DNA from: an uncultured Lachnospiraceae bacterium
GTDB taxonomy: Bacteria; Bacillota; Clostridia; Lachnospirales; Lachnospiraceae
NCBI GenBank assembly: GCA_946633495.1
Contig: CAMPAX010000051.1
Location: 1-12,114 of the forward strand
Length of the DNA stretch: 12,114 nucleotides
Reading direction: 5' to 3'
Below the pieces are notes generated by a model, which saw nothing but the letters and a program-made list of their open reading frames with translations, searched no databases and had not been told where the DNA came from. How positions within the stretch are numbered: the stretch's first letter is position 1; every line of letters starts with the position of its first letter. Positions 6,929 to 12,114 of this stretch are shown in pieces. Made by a program: the position numbers and the translations under genes.

Positions 6929-8314
6929 ATGCCCAACATGTCTATGGTAAAGAATCCGATGCCATCACAGGATCCGGATGTCAGAAATAAGAATTTTAAC
7001 GAGGTGGCTCTCGGTTATACCGAGGAGCAGGCCATCGATGAGGCAAAAAGATGCCTGAACTGCAAGCATAAGCCCTGTACCGGCGGCTGTCCGGTGCAGA
7101 TCGATATCCCTGCCTTTATCGCAAAGGTGGCAGAGGGAGATTTTGAAGGTGCTTACGAAGTGATCACCAGATCCAGTTCCCTTCCGGCGGTTTGCGGTCG
7201 TGTATGTCCGCAGGAATCTCAGTGTGAGAAGTACTGCGTCCGCGGGATCAAAGGGGAACCGGTAGCCATCGGTCGTCTGGAACGGTTCGTGGCGGACTGG
7301 CATATGGCAAACTGCAAGGAAGAACCCGTAAAACCGGAGAGCAACGGACATAAGGTGGCTGTCATCGGTTCCGGTCCTTCCGGTCTGGCATGCGCAGGAG
7401 ATCTGGCAAAGAAAGGCTACGACGTTACGATCTATGAAGCGCTTCACATCGCAGGCGGCGTGCTGGCTTACGGTATCCCCGAGTTCCGTCTCCCCAAAGC
7501 GATCGTGCAGAAGGAGATCGACGGTCTTAAGGCTCTGGGCGTAAAGATCGAGACAAATGTCGTTATCGGCAAGACCATTTCCATCGATGATCTCTTTGAT
7601 GAGTTTGGATTTGAGTCTGTATTTATCGGCTCCGGCGCAGGTCTTCCCCGTTTTATGAACATTCCGGGAGAAAACCTGAACGGCGTTTACTCCGCAAATG
7701 AATTTCTGACCCGTATCAATCTGATGAAGGCTTACCGGGAGGATTCCAAGACGCCCATCAAGCATCCGGAGAGCACGGTTGTTGTAGGCGGCGGAAATGT
7801 AGCCATGGACGCTGCCCGCTCGGCGAAGCGTCTCGGCTCTGATGTTACCATCGTTTACAGAAGGACCAAAGCGGAGCTTCCGGCCCGTGCTGAGGAAGTG
7901 GAGCATGCGGAGGAAGAAGGGATCAAATTCGCGTTCCTTCATAATCCGGTAGAGGTAGAAGGCGAGAATGGCTGGGTGAAGGCTGTGCGCTGCCAGGTGA
8001 TGGAGCTGTCCGAGCCGGATGAATCCGGAAGACGTAAGCCGGTACCGGTTGAAGGACAGTTCGTTACGGTTCCCTGTGACTGCATGATCATGTCCATCGG
8101 AACATCTCCGAACCCGCTGATCAAGTCCACCACGGAAGGTCTGGAGACCCAGAAGTGGGGTGGGATCATTGCGGATGAGGCTACAGGCCTCACCTCCCGC
8201 AAGGGTGTATACGCCGGCGGTGACGCGGTAACAGGCGCAGCTACGGTTATCCTGGCCATGGGCGCAGGAAAGACAGCGGCGGCAGCCATCGATGCGGATC
8301 TTTCCGGCAAATAA
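6929..8314 (+). CDS. nfnB: NADH-dependent reduced ferredoxin:NADP+ oxidoreductase, large subunit (GltD-like)
   Basis: This 461-residue subunit is homologous to the glutamate synthase small subunit. The N-terminal domain has two cysteine groups for two [4Fe-4S] clusters: C42, C45, C50 and C54 in RCLNCKHKPCTGGCP, and C89, C93, C99 and C103 in VCGRVCPQESQCEKYC. An FAD-binding Rossmann fold follows (VAVIGSGPSGLACAG, 143-157), then an NADPH-binding one (VVVGGGNVAMDAARSAKRLG, 284-303) and a second flavin motif (GVYAGGDAVTGAATVILAMG). In NfnAB this subunit holds the bifurcating FAD and reacts with ferredoxin and NADP(H). The alternative, a stand-alone glutamate synthase beta subunit, is less likely because nfnA lies directly upstream and no large GltB-type gene is present. 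GAGGAG (6914-6919) precedes the ATG by nine bases. The 165-base gap to nfnA holds a hairpin and two dispersed repeats. Confidence 0.92.
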   Translation: MPNMSMVKNPMPSQDPDVRNKNFNEVALGYTEEQAIDEAKRCLNCKHKPCTGGCPVQIDIPAFIAKVAEGDFEGAYEVITRSSSLPAVCGRVCPQESQCEKYCVRGIKGEPVAIGRLERFVADWHMANCKEEPVKPESNGHKVAVIGSGPSGLACAGDLAKKGYDVTIYEALHIAGGVLAYGIPEFRLPKAIVQKEIDGLKALGVKIETNVVIGKTISIDDLFDEFGFESVFIGSGAGLPRFMNIPGENLNGVYSANEFLTRINLMKAYREDSKTPIKHPESTVVVGGGNVAMDAARSAKRLGSDVTIVYRRTKAELPARAEEVEHAEEEGIKFAFLHNPVEVEGENGWVKAVRCQVMELSEPDESGRRKPVPVEGQFVTVPCDCMIMSIGTSPNPLIKSTTEGLETQKWGGIIADEATGLTSRKGVYAGGDAVTGAATVILAMGAGKTAAAAIDADLSGK

Positions 8315-8388
8315 GCATCGGAATGAGAAACAGAAGTAAGGGTAGTACATAGCAGTAATTGCAGTGTGCTATCGTGAGATAGGTGACA

Positions 8389-8415
8389 GGATCCTTCGCT
8401 TCGCTCAGGATGACA
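8389..8415 (-). repeat. Dispersed palindromic repeat, copy C (inverted)
   Basis: Read on the minus strand it is the plain family core, with arms ATCCT and AGGAT (8411-8407 and 8395-8391) and a short GC-GAA-GC inner stem. It is inverted relative to the copies on either side. Confidence 0.85.
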
Positions 8416-8422
8416 GGTGGTA

Positions 8423-8503
8423 TGTCATTCCGGGCGAAGCGCTTTGTCATTCTGAGAGCCCCATGTTATTCTGAGGAAGCGTGGCTTCGTGCCGTTCTGA
8501 GGG
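8423..8503 (+). repeat. Truncated copies of the dispersed repeat
   Basis: Fragments of the family follow one another: TGTCATTCCGGGCGAAGCG (8423-8441), TGTCATTCTGAGAG (8445-8458), TGTTATTCTGAGGAAGCG (8464-8481) and CGTTCTGAGGG (8493-8503). Each keeps the left arm and loses most of the right arm, as if formed by repeated partial duplication. Confidence 0.65.
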
Positions 8504-8511
8504 AACACCCA

Positions 8512-8551
8512 TGTCATTCTGAAAGAGCGAAGCGAACGAAGAATCTTTCAG
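8512..8551 (+). repeat. Dispersed palindromic repeat, copy H
   Basis: This full copy has arms ATTCT (8516-8520) and AGAAT (8540-8544). Compared with copies A and C the C-G pair in the arm is replaced by T-A on both sides, so pairing is kept. It contains the GCGAAGCG core and ends in CTTTCAG. Confidence 0.85.
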
Positions 8552-8606
8552 AAAGTACGGAATGAGAGAATCTTTCAGATAGAACGGAATAAGAAAATTT
8601 TTCAGA
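8540..8606 (+). repeat. 27-bp tandem repeat grown from the tail of copy H
   Basis: The tail AGAATCTTTCAGA is repeated with its flank ACGGAATRAG in units 8540-8566 and 8567-8593, which differ at about three positions. A decayed third unit (AAAATTTTTCAGA) starts at 8594. Confidence 0.7.
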
Positions 8607-8717
8607 AAACAAGAAGGACTTTGAGTGCAGTCCTGCAGGAATCTTTTACTTCAAAGACAGACGCGATACAGATTGAAGACGGACATTACACAGATTTAGG
8701 AAAAGAGAGTATACGGT

Positions 8718-10295
8718 ATGGATGAATCACAGAAGACAGCGCAGGGCGTCATGAAAGCCTCGACCATCATGGCCATATCCAATCTGGTGGCCAGCGTGGT
8801 GGGCTTTGCCCGGAATATCATCATATCCAGTATCTTCGGTATGGGGATGGAAAATGATGCCTATATCTCTGCATTCACGATCCCGGATTTTATCTACACG
8901 ATCCTGGTAGGCGGGGCGCTTTCGACTGCCTTTATTCCGATCTTCAGTGTCTATATCGCCACCGGAGAGAAGGAAAAAGGCTTCCGAATGGGCAATACGG
9001 TACTGAATCTTGTGGCGATCCTGGCCATGGTTCTCTGCCTTCTGGGAGAGATCTTCACTCCCTGGCTGGTGGATACCTTCATGCAGTTTAAGGGAGAAGC
9101 CTTTGAACTGACGGTAAAACTCACCCGGATCATGTTCTTCCAGTGCTTCTTCATGTGTCTCACCGGCGTTTGCATGGGAATCATGCAGTCGTACAAGAAT
9201 TTCGTTCCCTCGGCGCTGGGGTCCATCTATTACAACATTTCCATCGTGGCCTTTGGTGTGCTGCTGTCCCAGGTCTTTGGTCTTGGGATCGCAGGTTTCT
9301 CCATCAGTGTCGTGATCGGTGCCATTGCAAACCTTGCAGCGCATATTCGCCCCATGCATCGCGTGGGATACAAATACCAGCCGGTGCTGGACCTGAAGCA
9401 GGACGGGATCCGGAAATTCTTCCGGATGCTGGGGCCGGTGCTCCTCGGGCTTTCCGTCAATCATATCAACCTGCTGGTGAATCAGTACTTTGCGTCGGGT
9501 CTGGGGAACAGTACCGTGTCCTCCATGAAAAATGCCCAGAGCATCAGCCAGCTGCCGGTGCTTATCTTTGGCGCAACTATTTCCCTGTCCATCTTCCCCA
9601 CCATGTCGGAGCATTTTGCTACGAACAATAAGGAAGAGTATCGAAATGACTTCTCCATGTCCTTTCGGACTGTGTTCTTCCTGACCATTCCGGCAGCCAT
9701 CGGAATCGTGGCGCTTCGGACGCCGCTGATCCGGGCGATGTATCTGCAGGGTGAATTTAAGGTGTCGGATATCGCCGTTATGGCGGGCTTCATGCTGATC
9801 TATTCCATCGGAACCATCGGTTATTCCGAGCAGCTGGTGCTGAACCGCGCATTTTATTCGGCGCGGGATACGAAGACCCCGATGCTCATCAACGTGGTCT
9901 GCCTTCTGTTAAATGCACTGCTCAGCTTTATCTTCGTCCGGCTTTGGGATGCCAACGGACTGGCATTGGCTTATTCCGTTGCGGGGATTGCCAGTATGGT
10001 GCTGCTGTCCGTGTATCTTCGGAAACGTCTGGGAATGTCCCTTCCATGGAGAGAGATCCTGGTTTCGGCTCTGAAGACACTGCTGGCCAGCGCGGCCATG
10101 TTCCTGGCTCTGTTCCGTCTGGATGATCTTTTGGACAATGTGCTTTCCGTGGATCGGAAGATCTTCCAGCTGATCGAGGTGGGAATCCTCTTTGTCGTAG
10201 GAGTGGCAGTATTCTTTATCGCAGCCCTCCTGCTCAGAATGCGGGAGGTGCAGGCGGTGAAGAGCATCTTTATGAGAAAATTCAGGAAATCGTGA
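8718..10295 (+). CDS. murJ: Lipid II flippase MurJ (MviN family)
   Basis: This 525-residue polytopic membrane protein is close to the usual length of the family (about 510 residues with 14 helices). MurJ flips the peptidoglycan precursor lipid II across the cytoplasmic membrane. The N-terminal MviN signature is clear: ARNIIISSIFGMGMENDAYI (31-50), with Arg32 and Asp47 at positions matching conserved charged cavity residues of studied MurJ proteins, then TIPDFIYTILVGGALSTAFI. A run of hydrophobic segments follows to the end, including a C-terminal helix near 490-512. The start at ATG 8718 is supported by a moderate GAGAG (8705-8709). It stands alone: the gap to nfnB is repeat-filled and the gap of 211 bases to the next gene holds a tandem repeat. 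Regulation is not evident from the sequence. Confidence 0.93.
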   Translation: MDESQKTAQGVMKASTIMAISNLVASVVGFARNIIISSIFGMGMENDAYISAFTIPDFIYTILVGGALSTAFIPIFSVYIATGEKEKGFRMGNTVLNLVAILAMVLCLLGEIFTPWLVDTFMQFKGEAFELTVKLTRIMFFQCFFMCLTGVCMGIMQSYKNFVPSALGSIYYNISIVAFGVLLSQVFGLGIAGFSISVVIGAIANLAAHIRPMHRVGYKYQPVLDLKQDGIRKFFRMLGPVLLGLSVNHINLLVNQYFASGLGNSTVSSMKNAQSISQLPVLIFGATISLSIFPTMSEHFATNNKEEYRNDFSMSFRTVFFLTIPAAIGIVALRTPLIRAMYLQGEFKVSDIAVMAGFMLIYSIGTIGYSEQLVLNRAFYSARDTKTPMLINVVCLLLNALLSFIFVRLWDANGLALAYSVAGIASMVLLSVYLRKRLGMSLPWREILVSALKTLLASAAMFLALFRLDDLLDNVLSVDRKIFQLIEVGILFVVGVAVFFIAALLLRMREVQAVKSIFMRKFRKS

Positions 10296-10305
10296 GCGCT
10301 ACCGG

Positions 10306-10491
10306 ATGAACCGTGAATTCGTGGAGGATATCGATCCGGGTAAACTGTCATCAAAGTAAACAGCCATCAATACGTGAGTGCGTGCAGGATACCGATCCGG
10401 GTAAACAGTCAGCAAACCGTGAATGTATGCAGGGTATTGATCCGGGTAAACAGCCATCAATCCGTGAATGCGTGCAGGATATCAATCTGTA
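10306..10491 (+). repeat. 45-bp tandem repeat (four copies) between murJ and the AAA+ gene
   Basis: Copies begin with CGTGA at 10312, 10373, 10418 and 10463. Each contains CAGGATATCGATCCGGGTAA or a close variant. Copies 2 and 3 are exactly 45 bases; copy 1 is 61 because of an internal 16-base duplication (GTAAACTGTCATCAAA then GTAAACAGCCATCAAT); copy 4 is partial. Copy 1 opens with ATG 10306 and encodes MNREFVEDIDPGKLSSK before TAA. Copies 2-4 share one open frame with repeats like RECVQDIDPGKQPSI, ending at TAA 10489-10491. The 16-base duplication is what puts copy 1 out of frame. Whether it was ever a gene is unclear: no Shine-Dalgarno site is seen and the substitutions are not mainly silent. 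Each unit also has a small GGAT-ATCG-ATCC palindrome. Confidence 0.7.
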
Positions 10492-10506
10492 AATAAAAGG
10501 TGGACT

Positions 10507-12042
10507 ATGAAGAAAGAATTATCTCGATTTGTATATTATCATGATCTGGAGAAGGATCCCGTGCTTCGGACTCTGGCGGAGACGGAGCTGGGAGTGAAGA
10601 TGATGAAGCGTACTCCCGGCAGCGGAGTGGAAGGAGATTGGCCGGGACAAAGAGAGATGGAAGAGCTGGCTCATTTTGGACACGCTCATCCCATCACCAC
10701 GGAGATTCTGGTGGATCACGTATATGACAGTGTTCACAGGCTCCTGGACACAGCCACTGCCTATGGATTCGATAAGAATCTCTGGAGGGATTATCTTGCA
10801 TTTCTCCTTATCACAAATGAGAATCCTTTCTCTCTTACAGCGGAGAAGAAGGGGCTGGAACAGGGAAGCGTGCAGATCTTTGCACTTCAGGATATGGAGA
10901 ATTTCTGCCGTCTGTTCATTCATGACTTCTCGGAGCTGGAACAGACCCTGGGGATCGATTGCTTCTCCGTGATTTCGGAGTATAAAGCGGTTCCGAAACG
11001 GGCGCAGAATTATAACCGATATGTCAGCGGCTTTGTTCGTGAAGTCAGCGATTCCATCAGCAGCGTGCTGACAAAGTATGGCTTCCCCGAGAAAAATGTG
11101 AGAACCGGGTCGGATGTTGTGCCGCCGCAGAATGCGGATGATATTCAGGATGAATCCGCAAGGATCCGGTCGGCAGCGGAAGAGGTGCTCGGTATCATTT
11201 CCGGATTTTATAAGAAATACGGGGTGGGAATGTTCGGTCTTAACCGGGCCTTCCGGCTGAAGGAAGCCGAAGGCGGAAAGCAGGAGAAGCAGCTCCCCGG
11301 AACGGCATCGGGGATCCTCTTCGAGCCCATCAATAATATTCAGGATGTACGGCTTTCGGATCTGGTTGGGTACGAGATCCAGAAGCAGAAGCTCCGGGAG
11401 AACACGGAAGCTTTTCTGCGGGGACACAGGGCAAATAACTGCCTGCTCTTCGGGGATGCGGGGACCGGAAAGTCCACCAGTATCAAAGCGCTGATCGCCG
11501 AATATTATGAGCAGGGACTTCGGATGATCGAGCTTTATAAGCATCAGATGCAGAGCCTGTCCGAGGTGATCTCCACGGTGAAGCACAGGAATTATAAGTT
11601 TATCATTTACATGGATGATCTTTCCTTCGAGGATCATGAAACAGAGTATAAATACCTGAAAGCGGTGATCGAGGGCGGCCTGGAGAACCGGCCGGACAAC
11701 GTGCTGATCTATGCCACCTCCAACCGGAGGAATCTGATCAAGGAAACCTGGAACGACACCGCGGATGTGGATCTGGAGAAGCATCGCGGGGATACTCTGC
11801 AGGAGAAGCTGTCTCTGGTGGACCGGTTTGGGATCAAGATCCCCTACATGAAGCCCAACAAGAAAGAATACAGCGCGATCGTGGAGGAACTGGCAAAACG
11901 CGTTCCGGGGCTGGATATCGATCCGGAGGAACTGCAGCGGGAGGCCGCAAAATGGGAGGTTGCCCATGGCGGAATGTCCGGACGGACGGCACAGCAGCTG
12001 ATCGACTATCTGGCAGCAAAGTATACGGATCATGCAGAGTGA
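10507..12042 (+). CDS. AAA+ ATPase of the DUF815 family, with long N-terminal domain
   Basis: A 511-residue soluble protein. Residues about 290-511 are a P-loop AAA+ ATPase of the DUF815 type: Walker A GDAGTGKST (316-324), Walker B KFIIYMDDLSFE (364-375), sensor-1 YATSNRRN (402-409, Asn406) and a likely arginine finger in LVDRFGIKIPY (Arg440), then a helical lid with GGMSGRTAQQLIDYLA (488-503). The family assignment comes from this motif set and the short DDLSFE region. Residues 1-280 are mostly helical and I recognise no domain there. The biochemical role of DUF815 proteins is unknown to me. I chose ATG 10507 because AAAGGTGG lies just ahead. An in-frame ATG at 10468 would start inside the fourth 45-bp repeat without a ribosome site. 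Being next to murJ suggests, but does not show, an envelope link. Confidence 0.85.
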   Translation: MKKELSRFVYYHDLEKDPVLRTLAETELGVKMMKRTPGSGVEGDWPGQREMEELAHFGHAHPITTEILVDHVYDSVHRLLDTATAYGFDKNLWRDYLAFLLITNENPFSLTAEKKGLEQGSVQIFALQDMENFCRLFIHDFSELEQTLGIDCFSVISEYKAVPKRAQNYNRYVSGFVREVSDSISSVLTKYGFPEKNVRTGSDVVPPQNADDIQDESARIRSAAEEVLGIISGFYKKYGVGMFGLNRAFRLKEAEGGKQEKQLPGTASGILFEPINNIQDVRLSDLVGYEIQKQKLRENTEAFLRGHRANNCLLFGDAGTGKSTSIKALIAEYYEQGLRMIELYKHQMQSLSEVISTVKHRNYKFIIYMDDLSFEDHETEYKYLKAVIEGGLENRPDNVLIYATSNRRNLIKETWNDTADVDLEKHRGDTLQEKLSLVDRFGIKIPYMKPNKKEYSAIVEELAKRVPGLDIDPEELQREAAKWEVAHGGMSGRTAQQLIDYLAAKYTDHAE

Positions 12043-12060
12043 CCTGCAGGCATGGAACGC

Positions 12061-12114
12061 CGATGTCCGGCGTGACACCCCGATGTCCGGCGTGACACCC
12101 CGATGTCCGGCGTG
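12061..12114 (+). repeat. 20-bp tandem repeat running off the right edge
   Basis: The unit CGATGTCCGGCGTGACACCC is present twice without change (12061-12080, 12081-12100) and a third copy is cut by the window edge at 14 bases. The unit length is not a multiple of three. The inner CCGATGTCCGG can fold into a small hairpin. It begins 18 bases after the AAA+ gene stop; no terminator with a T-run is visible. Confidence 0.85.

Larger units (their letters stand above)
8315..8717. other. Repeat-filled 403-base spacer between nfnB and murJ
   Basis: No gene is supported here. The stretch holds at least two whole and several truncated copies of the dispersed palindromic repeat, then a 27-bp tandem repeat. 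After it comes a small hairpin, AGGACT (8615-8620) with AGTCCT (8629-8634). Neither a clear terminator for nfnB nor a convincing sigma-A promoter for murJ is visible, so how murJ is transcribed is open. Confidence 0.6.

Noticed and set aside
6965..8350. A 461-codon minus-strand frame opposite nfnB
   Set aside because: It is the antisense shadow of a clearly recognisable gene; its translation is rich in Cys, His and Arg and matches no family.
8383..8565. A 60-codon plus-strand frame starting MTGSFASLRMT
   Set aside because: It is a translation of the dispersed palindromic repeats; the CHSERAKRTKNLS-like and SFASLRMT-like words are typical products of that repeat in all genomes that carry it. 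No ribosome site fits.
8615..8634. Terminator or riboswitch ahead of murJ
   Set aside because: Only a six-pair stem with a loose T-rich stretch further on; no known aptamer pattern is recognisable.
10306..10491. CRISPR array formed by the 45-bp repeats, or by the 20-bp repeats at 12061
   Set aside because: The units are contiguous with no unique spacers and no cas genes are near.
10507..12042. AAA+ gene as part of an anti-phage system
   Set aside because: DUF815-type ATPases with this motif set are common chromosomal genes in Firmicutes, and no nuclease, protease, methylase or other effector partner lies beside it.
10519..12078. A 519-codon minus-strand frame opposite the AAA+ gene
   Set aside because: The plus strand has a full set of AAA+ motifs; the antisense frame has none and lacks a start signal.

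Overview
The window reads as chromosomal DNA from an anaerobic Firmicute of class Clostridia, most likely a Lachnospiraceae-type gut or rumen bacterium. The clues are an NfnAB-type flavoenzyme pair, a LacI-type sensor fused to GGDEF, a DUF815 AAA+ ATPase, strong Shine-Dalgarno sites and sigma-A-like promoters. The taxonomic assignment is inference from gene content. There are six complete protein genes and one fragment. No tRNA, rRNA, CRISPR array, transposase, phage gene or recognisable defence system is visible.

Left part (1-2260). The end of an unrecognised plus-strand gene converges on a minus-strand diguanylate cyclase gene across a shared bidirectional terminator. The cyclase has a cytosolic LacI-type sugar-binding domain, no DNA-binding head, and an intact GGDEF domain. 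Its leader is the best find in the window. A sigma-A promoter starts transcription almost exactly at the first base of a c-di-GMP-I (GEMM-I) riboswitch aptamer. A terminator hairpin follows just before the ribosome binding site, and a competing hairpin shares bases with both P1 and the terminator. The layout predicts feedback shut-off of c-di-GMP synthesis by c-di-GMP.

Middle (2260-5820). A two-gene ABC transporter operon encodes a duplicated FtsX/MacB-type permease followed by its LolD/MacB-type ATPase, and ends in an intrinsic terminator. The spacer between the two genes is tiled by four tiny ORFs joined by ATGA overlaps. An 11-bp tandem repeat upstream may be a response-regulator site.

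Right part (5811-12114). A strong extended -10 promoter drives nfnA and nfnB, the two subunits of a putative electron-bifurcating NADH-dependent reduced ferredoxin:NADP+ oxidoreductase. Then come murJ (lipid II flippase) and a DUF815 AAA+ ATPase gene. Three spacers here are full of repeats: a dispersed palindromic element with compensated arms, a 27-bp tandem repeat, and a 45-bp tandem repeat that may be a broken small ORF. A 20-bp tandem repeat runs off the right edge.
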